DNA of 64,000 bases from Galerina marginata (taxonomy: Eukaryota > Basidiomycota > Agaricomycetes > Agaricales > Galerinaceae): NCBI GenBank assembly GCA_023014335.1, contig JAECYW010000010.1:2294001-2358000 (forward strand). The letters run 5' to 3'. Below the pieces are notes generated by a model. The model saw nothing but the letters and a program-made list of their open reading frames with translations, had not been told where the DNA came from and made no database searches. The stretch's first letter is position 1; the number at the start of each line of letters is the position of its first letter. Positions 30,059 through 42,100 of the stretch are shown here, in pieces. The position numbers and the translations under genes were made by a program.

Positions 30059-33000
30059 TTAATCAATAATTACTTCTGGATACACTATATTTTTGGTTTT
30101 GAATCCTTCCATCTCTTCATCCAAAATAACCTTGATGTTGTGAACAGAAGTCACTCGTGATACTGCTACATAAAGTTGTCCATGTGTAAATACTGAATTC
30201 ACCAAATTAAGTCCAACATGAAGAACCGATTGGCCTTGTGATTTGTTGATTGACATTGCAAATGAAATCCGCACTGGGAATTGTCGCCGACAAAACTTGA
30301 ATGGCACTTGACTGTCTGTTGGAATTATACCCATTCGTGGAATGAACACTTTTTGCCCAGCCTGCTCTCCACTTAACAACCGCACCTCTAATACTCTGTT
30401 TCCCATTTTTGTCACAATCCCTCGAGATCCATTGCATAGTCCTTCAGATGCATTTAGATTTCTCAGTATCATTATAGGGCATCCAACCTTTAGCTCAAGC
30501 TTTGACAGAGGAAGTCCTGAGCAATTGATTGTATTCAGATATTCTGTTGGATACAACAGTGGGCCTGCTTCACCACTGTCAACCACGGAGTCTGAACTGT
30601 GATACATTTTGGCATTTCCGGGAAACTGATTTAGAACTTCAGTATTCACGTCATCCACATCATCGTTTTTGCTGCATAGAATGGTCCGCTCAGCAAAGTA
30701 CTTGTCAGCTTGTGGGTGCCGGATATTTGGATAAATTGTGTCAATTAAAGACTGCACTGTATTTTCTGCACACTTGAAGTGTTCAGGAAGTTTGATAAAA
30801 TCAGATTCATCAGTGTGGCCACCACGTCCCATTTCCAATTGCCAGGCAGCAAAATTCTTTTCATCTTCATGTGCAGTGTTCAATCGCATATTTTCAGTAA
30901 GTCTTAGAACCTCAATAGATCCCCATAGTCGAGAGCGACAAAGTGAAGCACCAACAATTTGACCTCGGGTGCCTTTGACAATAACTGGAAGAATTTGCTT
31001 AAAGTCTCCTCCAAACACCACAGTCAGTCCTCCAAATGGTCTGTCACAGTTCCGAATATCACGAAGGGTACGGTCAACAGCCTCATGATTATGGCGGTGG
31101 AGCATTGGTGCTTCATCCCAGACAATCAGATCAGCATTGCAGATGAGTTCAGCCAGATCTGTGTTTTTGCGAATACTGCAAACCGAATCTTCGTGTACCT
31201 CAATAGGAATCTTGAAGCGTGAATGAGCAGTCCTTCCTCCAGAGAGCAAAAGAGCAGCAATCCCTGATGATGCCACACACAACACAATTTTTCTTGATCC
31301 TCGAAGGTGGTGACATACAGTATTGTAGACATAGGTTTTTCCAGTTCCACCTGGACCATGAAGAAAGAAGCATTTTCCAGATTTGTCATTGACTGCTGCA
31401 ATAATCTTATCAAAGGCTGATCTTTGACCAACATTCAATGTTGTAATACGTTGCTCAGCAAGTGCTTTTTCTTCCTCAGGATTATACCGGCGCTGCTCTG
31501 CAATAAGCCGATTTTGATCCTGGAGTTGATCCCACATGAACTGTATCTGCGGCATAGTAGGCCAATCTTTGAGAGATTTGTTTGTTGTTTGCAGCAACCG
31601 ATCCATAAGATAGAGACCATAGTCATAAACATGTTCATCTGTTGGATCACCATAAAAGATTTCATTAGGTCCAAATTGACGAAGAGCATGTCGGAGATCA
31701 TCGCATATTTTTTCTCGAAACTGAATCCATAGGGCCAAAGGATCTGAGGGCGCATTTTCTCGAAGAATAATGACAAACAGATTTCGGAGCTGTCTTCCAC
31801 TGGCCATATCACCGGCCTCTTGCAAACACTGAATCCATTCATTATCATCCTCCAGAAGGCCCAAAGCCAGACATGCTTCTCGGAATGTAGCAAAAGCATG
31901 TCCATTGACTGTTCGCAGGTGCTCAAAAGATGTTGCACCTTTGACAACCGTAAGAAGAAGGCGAAGGTAGAAAAGCTCGCCAGAAGTGGGACCACAGTAG
32001 AACATGCGACCAATTGCAAAGCCTTTTTGTCGTGGTGTCCATTTACGGGTTTTAGGCTGCCAAACAAACTTTGCTGGAAAGTCCTGATAGAGTACATCAT
32101 TTGCTTCCAGATGATCAGCATTGGCTTGAAAGTAAGCCTTGAGCATGGTTTTTTTATTTGCACTTCTGTCCAGAACTGCCTGAACATTGGGTGCATCCTG
32201 TTCACTCCAGGTGATGGGTTCCTGCCCAGGAAGATGGAAAGAGAGTCGGATGACTGTTGGATTTTCTTCATGCATCTGAAAATGAAAAATGCGCCAGATA
32301 GATTCACAGGCAGAAACATAGCGGGCATCAAGATAGAGTTTGACTTCATCTTCAGCCTGACCAAACTCCATTGAAGTGCGATCATGGCCCTTGTATACAT
32401 ATTTATAAATATACTTTAGAGCTTTGATAGAAGATATGACTTCAACGTTGATATGACAACGATACTTCCAGATAAGATATGGGTTATGGGCCACAACCCA
32501 GAGATTGTTGACCATATGACCACTGACTTCATACTCTCTCGGTGGATCATAGACCCTTCTCCGCAGATTTGCATATGAGTCTTCATTCACAATAGTCCGG
32601 TCATGAGGAAGCTTTGGAAAAGACTTGGAGCACTTTCCATTGATCAAGCATGGGGAATCTTCGTTATCATGTTGTGCACCACAGGGAGTGTGAACCATAA
32701 ACTTCTTAACCAATTCAAAAAGCTCAGGCTCAGCTTCTGGATCTGGAAACTCGGCAGAAAGCAGACTGTCAATGTCCTCTGGAGTGCGGAGCTTGTGGTC
32801 GGGATGGAAAAAAATGATCAAATGGGCATGAGGTAGCCCCCTTTTCTGATATTCGACGGTATAGACATAAGCAACAGTCCTGCCCATAACACCATTTTTG
32901 TAGATGTCTTCAATGAGCTGATTGAGCTTAAGCTTGAATACTCTGACAATAAGGTCGGGGCGGTCATTTGGTTGCTGGCCAAGTGGTCTGGTGATATCTG

Positions 33001-35148
33001 TGATTTCTGGCCAATTGGGGTTTGCCGTCATGGTAAGAAAAAGATCACCACCTCCAAAGTAGTGGTTGATCGCAAGGGCATCCTGGCAATTTTGGATCAT
33101 ATACCGAGTACTTCCAGCAAAAGAAGATGGCAAAATTATTCGCTGACCCAGCTCCTCAGGCCGCGCATTTGCATCCACTGCCAATGCATCCATGAGCCCC
33201 TGTCGTGAATCCACTCTCAGGTCATTCTGATGAAACCGAACCCAATTCAGACGATTTTGCTCAGATGAGGCCCAACAATCAACCGCAAACTCCTGGAAAA
33301 GCCTTTTAGATCTGAAGAAGTGATCAGACTCTTCAAATCGAGTGTGGAGGCGATACCGAAAGTACTCGGTCTGACTAACAAACATCCGTTTTTTGGATGG
33401 TGCATCCATTTCTGGATTTTCCTCTTGGTCTGCAGCATCCTGAATTGCATGAGGTTGATTTACGTTGACGCCCTGGAATGGTATCAAAGTATGCCATCCA
33501 TGCTGCCCAGTAGGAAAAAGAAGCACATAATGAAGGGGATGGTAAAGAGGGTGCAGTTCATCAATCCTGTCAAAGCCTTGTCCAGCTCGTCGATGTAGAA
33601 TAATATCTCGAACATCAGTGGGCTGATCTCCGTCTCCTGGTAGAATGACAGCAATTTCATTTGCAGCTGCAGCTGTTGGAAGATTATAGCGCCGGCGATC
33701 AGCCCCTTGGTTGAAGCGCAGAGCAATAGTGCACTGCTGCTGTGGTGGCATATTTCGGGTAAGCTCATGGGCTTGCTTATAGAGTTGGACAGCAGGGTGT
33801 CGGCGGTACAATACATCCTGAAGAATTTGCATAACCTCACGATTCAAGGTTCTATTTGCAGGATGCACCATACGGTATTCCAAAGCCTCCTGTGGATCAT
33901 GAATGTAAAGCTGACCAAAAACAGGATTTTCTCCGGGCTTTGGCAGTAGAGACCCAGCAAGATGAGAAAGCTGTCCATGTATCTTAAAAACCCATGGTCC
34001 AGCTGGTCGACCTCTCCGAGGCTGGTTGATAGAGTCGTCAGAAGTAATGCCCAAGGAGGTCATTGCTAATGCATTATTGTAGTTTCTAATCTGCTCGCGG
34101 AAGGTTTTAGAGAGAGGATCATCATTGAAATATAGATCCCTGATTTCAGGAGGTAGAGGATCCAGCTTGGGAAGCTTAATTTTTCCCTGAAAGCAGCACA
34201 TACCAAACTTGGGACTTCTTAATGATGATTTGGTTAGCCGCTCAATCATCCAATGCCATGCGCCACAGTCAGGGCATTTGACATCCATCTTTCCCAGATA
34301 ATGGACAGGCCAGGTACGGTCAAACGGTTTGCGTGCTGCACCCTCATCATCATGGGCCCGAGCAACACGCCGGCGGTGCGCCCGGGGGGGCAGAGGTCGT
34401 TGAATAGGTAAAGGTTGATTTGCGGGAGGTGGGTTTGGTAGAGGATCGGGAAGTGGATTTACCTGCTGCACTTCTGGTAAAGGGTCCTGAGGAACAGGAG
34501 GCAAAACTGGCTGCGGAAGGGGCAAAGGAGCAGGATTTGGCGGCTGATTTTTATTTTTTTGTGTGATTAGTATTTTTTCTTCGAAAGCAGGATAATTTAA
34601 AACACTTACAGGAGGTGGAAATGGAACAGGATCAGGCTGATGTACATTTCTTCTCATACGTCCGCGGCCCACAGGAAAAGGAGGTAAAGCAGCTAGTTGC
34701 TGAGCCAGAGCAGGAGGAAGATTTGCATACCGATTTCCTCCAAAATCAACTGGACCTGCTGCAGCTGGAGGCACATAGGGCTGAATAACAGGTGCAGGAA
34801 TCTGGAGAGCAGCCACAGCTGCAGCCTGCTGAGCCAAAGCAGGCGGAAGGTTTCTGTACAGCTGTCCATTAAAATTCACTCCAGGAGGCCCACCAAAGGG
34901 ATCAGCATTGTTAGCAGGAACAGGTGGAAGAGGTCCCAGAATTCCCAGGTGCAAAGGTTCTATAAGAGGAGCATTTCTCGGCGCAGGAATGCGGCGAGCC
35001 TCAGGGCTACCCAACTCACGGCTACCGCACTCCTCAGCTTGTGCAGCAATACGTACCCGTTGAGGGGTATTGGGAGGTGTCTCTGCCCTACAGAAAAAAT
35101 AGTCTAAGTAAATGTTTCAAGTTTCACAAATATTTCAAAGGCTCACAT
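30059..35148 (-). CDS. Helitron Rep-helicase transposase (about 1676 residues)
   Basis: Domains in order: Pro-rich N-terminus; zinc finger (CPDCGAWHWMIE, then CC) near residue 275; Rep nuclease with the HUH-type motif GLPHAHLIIFF near 750 and the two-Tyr motif KYIYKYVYKGHDR near 900; PIF1-type SF1 helicase with GPGGTGKT near 1250, DLIVWDEAPM near 1325, GGDFKQILPV, and C-terminal SQGQSVLHVGLNL and YVAVSR. The Rep part nicks and joins single-stranded DNA and the helicase unwinds it. The body is one uninterrupted frame from 35087 to 30059. I place the start upstream, across a 59-bp intron (35088-35146): exon 1 ends in AT and exon 2 begins with G, making ATG GCA GAG. Unspliced RNA would read ATG TGA. 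The alternative is an unseen upstream start. Confidence 0.92.
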
Positions 35149-35697
35149 GGCTCAACAAAAAAAAAACAGACAATATTACAGGTTTGAAGAGGAAAAAAGC
35201 GAATTTTAAGACTGAAATGAACACAGAACAGCCAAAGAAGACATTAGGAATCTAATTTTCTGCCAAAAAAAGCGAAAATACCTTTGAAATTGCAGGTGTT
35301 CACCACAATATGATGGCTAAAAAAATAGTAGTATAGAGGTTTACTGTTTTAAACATCATCAGGAGGCATTTACACATTTTTAGCAAAAAAGAGGGGCACC
35401 TCCTGGCCAGAAAAAGCGAAATTTCCCTCAAAAAAGCGAAAATAGAGGTGTCTGTGGGAGCAGGGAGGCTGAATGGAGCTAAAAAAAAGGTGTAAAAAGC
35501 GCAGAGAGGTGACCTGGGAATTTTTACACACTTTTCTGTATTTTTGAAAGACTGTGGGAGGGCAAGAAGTGGGCGGGGGGAGGCAGGAATGTGGCAGACA
35601 TGAGGTTTAGGGGAGGGGAAGTTCGCTTAGTCATGATTACTTAAGATTTGTCAGCCATCAAAACCCCGTCCTCTCTTATATATAATATAGGGTGTCG
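35149..35697. other. Helitron 5' region (promoter and leader)
   Basis: No gene is seen. The region has poly-A/T runs and several AAAAAGCGAAAA-like repeats (about 35195-35210, 35268-35280, 35411-35447) on the plus strand. It ends with a TATATATAATATAGGG box next to the element's 5' terminus, which is probably part of the replication start. Confidence 0.45.
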
Positions 35698-35715
35698 AAT
35701 GTGCTTGTGACTATT

Positions 35716-36117
35716 TGTAACGGTTGGATGGGACGTCTCACGAGGATTCCAGGCGGACGAAGGTGTGAAGACCCGCTAGTCGCAGTAGTCGGTCGAATCG
35801 TTCGGGATTCTGTTCCCAGAAGCCCGGACAACTCCGCTTTTCTTGTTGTCCAAGAATAGCGTCGACGAGTAGCTACTAGAAATCTATTTCCACCTCACTC
35901 TTAGGTCCGGCGTAGATGAGCTGGTAGTACAGCTATCGTACCCTTAGAACTAACAGATGAAGGTATGAAGTAAGATAAGATTTCCTCGAGGCGTACATGA
36001 GGCGTATTTCTACCACTGCTGACTAATCATGTTACATACGATGTGAAGTGAAGAAGTAGGTGATTAGGAACTCGACCTTCGTGGATTAGTCCTGTATCTG
36101 CGGGTACGTACATTACA
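35716..36117 (-). repeat. Gypsy 3' LTR (element on minus strand)
   Basis: 402 bp, TG to CA, matching 46987-47388 at every base I compared. It is preceded by the target duplication CTATT. Confidence 0.95.
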
Positions 36118-36148
36118 GAGCCCCCCCAGTTCCTAATTGCCTTCTCGT

Positions 36149-38791
36149 TTATTCCGCTTCTTCTGGGAGATAGATTTTCGAAAGGGGCATGTGATCCCAA
36201 GTGCGAGGTAGTTTAGCTTTTTCGATGCCCTTGAAGATGTTCGTTACGTCTGCCGAAGATAAGATATACTCTGGCTTGTAGGGTCCACGATTGTAGCTGC
36301 GGAGGAATAGACGCCAACCCGTTCTTGACTTGGGTTCAAATTCCGGAGGTATTGCTTTGACGCGATCTGCGATATACGAAAAGATTGATTCCAATGTTGC
36401 TGTCCATTCGCCAGTCCAGTGGTCGCAAAGTTCTTCTAGCAAATGGGGCGGGGGAAAGAGCCAGCGGTCCTGACGATGATCTGTTGGGTGCGGTATGTGT
36501 CCAAACAGGAATCCTAGTTCTTGTGCTGAAACCCTGTCCCAGAAGACTCCTAGTGGGTGTGCGTAGCGAACGTCGCTATCGCCTTTGTTGTGAATAGTCG
36601 TCTGGATTGAAGGCCCACGTAGGTATCTGGTTATGATGTCGTCGCCGCCCCAAAGATGAGCCACCCAGCTGCATGCGCCGCCTAGTCCGATGATGGATGG
36701 TGCGTGCGGGCGTTGCAGTACTTCGCCGAGTTTCCCTTGGTATAAAGCAATGAACGCAGTGAGGTTAGTGAACGTGAAGGGTGTTTCTACAAAGTCCGGA
36801 TCGTAGAGTGCGGCGGTCCTGGTGCGCTCGGCTTGAGACAGTTCGTTGGGCGCGAAGGCGCGGAAGTGACTTGTCGGTATGCCGATTCGGAATGACCAGC
36901 GGTGTTCGACTGCGACTCGCAATAGAGTGGACATTGACCGAATTTCAGGAGGTCCTGTGGCGAAGTACCGCATTCTTACTTCTGCTCGTGGATCCGGAAG
37001 TATAAGGACTCCATATAGAAGCAGGGCGGGGTGCCAGGATCCCATGGTGGTTAGCGAGAAAAGGGAGAATCGGTAAGTGAGGCGGGACCCTAATTCTCGT
37101 AAGTGCCGTTTGAAGAGTGCAGCTGGTCTTTGATGAGGTGCTATGTGGCCGGCGAGCGTGGGACGCGGGGAATGTGTTCTTGGGTTCCCTGCTAATGGCA
37201 TTATTGGAGCAGGAGCTGGTCCTTCGACTGCTAGTATTCGCCGGTTGACATTCCTCCAGGACGTTACGCTTGCAATTGAGTCTTCGGGTTGAATGTAGGG
37301 CGAATTGTCGGGAGGGGCCGTGTTTAGTCGATCCATTAGCGCCGGGGCTGCCAAGTCGTCAGCTGAAGTGTCGTCCGTATCCATCTCTGATCCCGATGAA
37401 CCGTTGTCGTTGTCTCCCTGGTGGGCTTCTCGGAATTCTGGGACTAGGTTCGCTCGGGATGGTCCTCTTGGGTCCACGGAGTCTGATCCATCTGAAGCCT
37501 TTCCATCGTCGCTTTCCACCGGTAGGCCTGTCTCCTTGTCGAAGCGCTTGGTTGTTGTCGGAGCGTTCTCGAACTTGTACAATTCACGTATCTGCCTTTC
37601 GCTCTCCGTGTAAGTCAGGTCTAAGGAGTCTTCTGTGCCTTCTGTTCGAACCAGGAAGAACCCGTTCTTCTTCCTCCAGCGCCAGAATGTTACGATAGTC
37701 TCGTCGTCCTCTGTGTCCGTTCGAAAGTGAAACGCGCTTGCATAGCGCCTCGCGTCAGCTAGTTCGTGGAGCGGTCGGCGGGCCCAACCTTCGAAGTCGA
37801 TGACGAAGAATGTTGCGTCGATTTCGTAACTGCTGTGTGAGACTGCGAGCACTGGTTCCTTGGGTTGGAAGAAGAGATCATATCTGGTTGAGTTCCGCGC
37901 GGCCTGTTCCCACTCGGCGTCTTCTTCGATGTCGAAGATAATTACTCTGTCTTCTTCCGGTGCGAGAGCGATGAGGTTGGGGTTGAGCTTTGCTAAGCGC
38001 TCTTCTAGACGTTCTTGGAAGCCCCACATGTAGTATATCGAGGATTTGTGAGTCAAAAGGAAAGGTATGTTGACGTGCGACCAATCACGGCTGAGGTCGA
38101 GTATAACTCCTCGGGACGGAAGACGATGCAAGCATATGACGTTGAGAAACGATCCTCGTGTTGAGCCCAATCTTCCAGGAATTTCAGGGAAGACCGCTTT
38201 GATCCACCTCAGCCAGGCGGTGTTCTCTATTATTGCCCGTTTTGTAGCTGCGGCGGCTCGTTGCAATTTATCCACTGATGTGAAGGCTTCGTCGAGAATG
38301 AAGGGGTTGAATATTGGTGGTGTCCCGCAAGGGAATTGGTGCAGTAAGTCCTCCCAAATATGTTCGACTAAAGTCTGAGTGTCTTGATAGGCGCGCTGAT
38401 AACTTCTTGCTTGATTTCGATCGACGAAAAAATATGGTTCTTCGCTTGATGGCGGTCCTGTGTCATGTAGGGGCGTTGGTTCGTCTAAGTTTAAGTACGC
38501 TGGTAGAGTTTCGGGGGCGACGCCTTTGATTACGGGTGCCATTGCTAGCCAATGGCGATCGGGGCGATACCAGTCTGGCTCCGCTCCCCAGTCGACCTCC
38601 AAATAGCGTCCAGATGCAGTGATGGGTTCAATGGCCCAGTCACGATCTTCGTAGTCCTTAAATGCTCGCGCTTCCGAAGGGACATTTTCTGGGTCGCCGT
38701 TTAGCGCGATCCAAGAGGTCCAGTCATGTTCTAAGGTTGTGATCTCGGGCACTCTACCATTGTCCTCCCTAAAGAGTTCTGGGACAACCAT
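36149..38791 (-). CDS. Gypsy extra ORF after pol: 880-residue protein of unknown function
   Basis: A single intact frame, MVVPELFRED start, stop at 36149, lies between pol and the 3' LTR where retroviruses keep env. I see no signal peptide, no convincing membrane segment and no furin-like site, so it is not an obvious envelope protein. The N-terminal half is Trp/Glu/Asp-rich (EVDWGAEPDWYRPDRHWLA). A charged, disordered linker (about 37320-37530; SDSVDPRGPSRAN, SSGSEMDTDDTSADD) separates it from a C-terminal globular half with GLGGACSWVAHLWGGDDII, DVRYAHPLGVFWDRV and LGFLFGHIPHP. I believe related ORFs accompany gypsy elements in mushrooms, but I cannot name a family. Intactness in a young element suggests selection. 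Confidence 0.75.
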   Translation of the reverse strand: MVVPELFREDNGRVPEITTLEHDWTSWIALNGDPENVPSEARAFKDYEDRDWAIEPITASGRYLEVDWGAEPDWYRPDRHWLAMAPVIKGVAPETLPAYLNLDEPTPLHDTGPPSSEEPYFFVDRNQARSYQRAYQDTQTLVEHIWEDLLHQFPCGTPPIFNPFILDEAFTSVDKLQRAAAATKRAIIENTAWLRWIKAVFPEIPGRLGSTRGSFLNVICLHRLPSRGVILDLSRDWSHVNIPFLLTHKSSIYYMWGFQERLEERLAKLNPNLIALAPEEDRVIIFDIEEDAEWEQAARNSTRYDLFFQPKEPVLAVSHSSYEIDATFFVIDFEGWARRPLHELADARRYASAFHFRTDTEDDETIVTFWRWRKKNGFFLVRTEGTEDSLDLTYTESERQIRELYKFENAPTTTKRFDKETGLPVESDDGKASDGSDSVDPRGPSRANLVPEFREAHQGDNDNGSSGSEMDTDDTSADDLAAPALMDRLNTAPPDNSPYIQPEDSIASVTSWRNVNRRILAVEGPAPAPIMPLAGNPRTHSPRPTLAGHIAPHQRPAALFKRHLRELGSRLTYRFSLFSLTTMGSWHPALLLYGVLILPDPRAEVRMRYFATGPPEIRSMSTLLRVAVEHRWSFRIGIPTSHFRAFAPNELSQAERTRTAALYDPDFVETPFTFTNLTAFIALYQGKLGEVLQRPHAPSIIGLGGACSWVAHLWGGDDIITRYLRGPSIQTTIHNKGDSDVRYAHPLGVFWDRVSAQELGFLFGHIPHPTDHRQDRWLFPPPHLLEELCDHWTGEWTATLESIFSYIADRVKAIPPEFEPKSRTGWRLFLRSYNRGPYKPEYILSSADVTNIFKGIEKAKLPRTWDHMPLSKIYLPEEAE

Positions 38792-39199
38792 GCTTCGGAG
38801 TTACCTACCGAGCTGGTTCTTCTCTGCTTTAAATCTCCAGGTTCTCCTAGAGATTTCAAGTGAGGGGAAGAAAGGGAGAATGCGATGGTTCCTTCGAGAC
38901 GCGGGTTTAAGTGGCACGCTTTGACCTACGTGTTTTTCCTTTTAAGGCTTGTCTCCTGTCTCGCTGAGTTAGAACAATCCTCCGTTGAGAATGATCAGGT
39001 GGGATTTTTACGCCGTCCTCCTTGGGAAAGGAAGGAGGAGCGCCAAAGTCTGGCTCGGATGTTTTGGCGGACTTCGTTTTCGATGTGCGGGTGTGAAATC
39101 TGAATGTACACGCTAGAGTCAAAATAATATAATTTGTTAGAATATGCTGTAGATGAAAAGATTTGAAAATACTGCTATCGATGAAATGGTTTTCTGGTT
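38792..39199. other. Gypsy intergenic segment between pol and the extra ORF
   Basis: About 400 bp without a convincing gene. On the minus strand it would provide the leader or intron for expressing the downstream ORF; no clear splice acceptor was settled on. Confidence 0.4.
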
Positions 39200-42100
39200 T
39201 CATAGGTTGTGCGTCTTCTTGTATTGTCGTAGGACGTGAGGGGCGTTTTGCATGTCACGTGCTGTGAGCCATTCGTCGAACTGTGGTCCGAAACCAGTCC
39301 ACCGAACAAGGAATTGGAGTTTGTTATCTTTTCCCACTCTCTTGTGAGTGATGATTTTTTCGACTTCGTCCTCCTGTGTCGCTTCCTTTCTTTTGGAATG
39401 CTCTGGCATTAACGTCCTTTCGTCATTTGGGTGCGGTTCGTTGTACTTCTTCAAGTGTTCGATGTTGAGGACAGGGCTTCCCGGATAGCTGTCAGGTAAG
39501 CGCAATCGGTAGACGTTCGAGTTGATTTCTTCTAGGACTTCGAATGGTCCGACCCAACGTGCTGAAAGCTTTATTCCTTCGCCCTTCGCTTCCGTCCATT
39601 CGAGCGAATGTGGATTTACCAAAACTCTGTCACCGACTTTGATTGGCGACTCTTTTCGCCCTTTATCATGAGCTAGGGCTTGTTGGTGTTGAGCATGGGC
39701 GATTGCTAGTCTGGCATTTTCGCGATGCATTTGTAAGGTGTCCAGGAATTCCTTCGAGTCTCTTTTCATTAAGATGTCTTCCTTTCCAGCTCCTGTTTTT
39801 GGGAAGAAATCCACTATCGATCGAGGTTGGAATCCGAGCAGCAAGGCAAAGGGGCTGGAACCGGTCGACGCGTGCACCATAGAGTTGTATGCAAATTCCA
39901 GTATGTAGATCCATACTGCCCAATCGTTGCGTTCGCTATTGACGTATGCTCTTAGCATCATAGCAATGAATTTGTTCACTATTTCGGTTTGACCATCGGT
40001 TTGAGGATGATGAGAAGACGACAGCATCATGGCTACCTTCCAGGCCATTGCCACTCCTTTCCAGAATTCTGCGGTCCATCGGGGGTCTCTATCTGTGAAG
40101 ATGCTCTCTGGAAGACCGTATCGACAAGCCACTTTTTCTCCAAACAGATGGCCGAAATCAACGGCATTGAGACCCGTAGAGGTGGGTATGAAGTTCCCGT
40201 GCTTGGTGAGTCGGTCGATGACAACGAGGATCGCGTTATAACCATTTGACACAGGTAAGTTTACTATAAAATCCATTGAGATTGATCCGTATGGGCGACT
40301 GGGTATTGGATTAGGTTTGAGGTACCCCCATTTATTGAAGTTCGAAGTCTTAATTTTCTGACAGATGTCGCAGGTGTTGCAAAAATGAACGATATCCGCT
40401 TTCATGCGCTTCCAGTAGAACCGGGGGGTCAACCGATGCCATAACTTTTCGGGACTGCAGTGTGCCGTTTCGCTTGCGCTTTCGTGAGCTAGGGTTATCA
40501 GCTTCTTTTGATAAACTTCAGGTACGCATAATCGGTTTTGCAGATCAGCGTCTCTGAAATACAATAGTCCTTCTTTGTCCTTGAAGAACCGGTAACCTGG
40601 AGTCCAATCTTCGCCGGAAGCTCTAATATCGTTCCAGATTTTCTTGAAGGCAGTTCCCTCGTTGTATCCGCGAACCCAGTCCTCAAGCAACTTAGGAGAT
40701 AACTCGACGTGCACTTTGCTCGAAGTAGGCGGATCTTGCTCTTGTTTACGGCTTTTCCTGACTTTGTCTATTAGCGGTGGATCCTGAAGCTGGTTACTTT
40801 TCTTTTTACTGCTCCGGGTCTCCGTGACGAATGCAGACTTCTTTGGGTCTTCCTCCGTTTCTTCTGGTGATTCAAGAACTTCGTCAATTGACCATGCAGT
40901 GAAGGAGACCTTATGCGATGGAGCCGAGTGCGTCTCCACTCCTTCTGTCACGGGCATAGTGATTGCTGCAATGTCATCCCGTTCGGGTGAAGTATTTTCG
41001 GGAGGCTTGCGCGGCATTCTTGACAAAGGGTCGACGTTCGAATGTTTGCGCCCGGGTCGATGAATCACCTCAAGCCCTGGTGCGTACGCTGAGAATACTG
41101 CTCCCCAATTTGCTAAACGTCTGTTTGAATTCTCGTACGTTCTGGCCCAAGTTAGAGCTGCGTGATCTGTCACTAGCAGTATGATCTCGCCTTCGATGAA
41201 AGGTTGGAACCTGACAAGCCCTTCTTTTGCAGCTAGAGCTTCTCTTTCTGTGACCGAGTATCTCTGCTCAGCAGATTTAAAGGTTCGTGACCAATATGCT
41301 ATCACCCGTTCCACTAACAATTCAGTGTCCTCCACGTCCTTAGCCCAGGTGGAATCCTTCTTGTCATCTCTCGTCTTTTGCGATAAGATGATAGGCAGTT
41401 TAGGAGGGGGTTCGCCGTTTCGGTAAGCCTTCATGACAATGTTGTATGCTTTGGTTCCCGCTAAATCTCTCAATTTCATAGGTTGCACTTGTTGTAGCGC
41501 ACATCCTATAGCTAGATCTGAAGCATCGGTATACAATCGGTACGGTTTTCCCTCCATCGGGTGTCCTAGAACCGGAGCTTTTTGCAGTGCTAACTTTAAT
41601 GCTTCCCAGCACTGTTCCTGGTCCGCTCGCCATTCCCATTTAGCCCCTTTGCGTAGCATGTTGAAGAGCGGCGCACATATATCTGCGTAATAAGGGATGA
41701 ATGCAGAGAAATATACCGTCATCCCTAGAAAAGACTGTAGTTCCGATAACTTCTTGGGTCGTTCGAGGTCTAGTATGGCTTTCACTTTCTCCATGTGCGT
41801 AGATAGTCCTAGTCGCGAAACTTTATGACCCAGCAGTAATATTGATCCATAGAATAAATGACATTTGGTTGGAGATAGGGTGATCCCGGATTTCTCTATT
41901 AAGCCTAAGACTTTGTCGAGATGTTCGATGTGTTCCTCGTATGACTTTGAATAAACCACAATATCGTCGATGTATACTAGACAGAAAATCCAGAGGTAGG
42001 GAGATAGTATACCCTGCATGATTCTCTGGAATATAGCGGGGCCATTTCTAAGTCCGAAGGGCATTCGTTTGAACTGGAACAAGCCTCGATGGGTGCGGAA

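Larger units (their letters stand above)
29636..35697 (-). mobile_element. Autonomous Helitron (rolling-circle transposon)
   Basis: The element is read on the minus strand: 5' end at about 35697 (TCGACACCCTATATTATATA) and 3' end at about 29636, after a 7-bp GC hairpin (29651-29667). It encodes a complete Rep-helicase. Comparison with the spacer near 2955-3030 and 63600-63650 shows host sequence on both sides (GATGATTCTC on the left; CTTGTGA-CTATTCTCTGG on the right once the gypsy is removed), with no target duplication. The canonical Helitron end CTRR is not exact here: the end reads GTAAAGCTTG followed by TAGA, so boundaries are uncertain by a few bases. Confidence 0.85.

Noticed and set aside
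36149..38791. Extra gypsy ORF as a retroviral envelope
   Set aside because: No signal peptide, transmembrane helix or cleavage site is visible; position alone is not enough.
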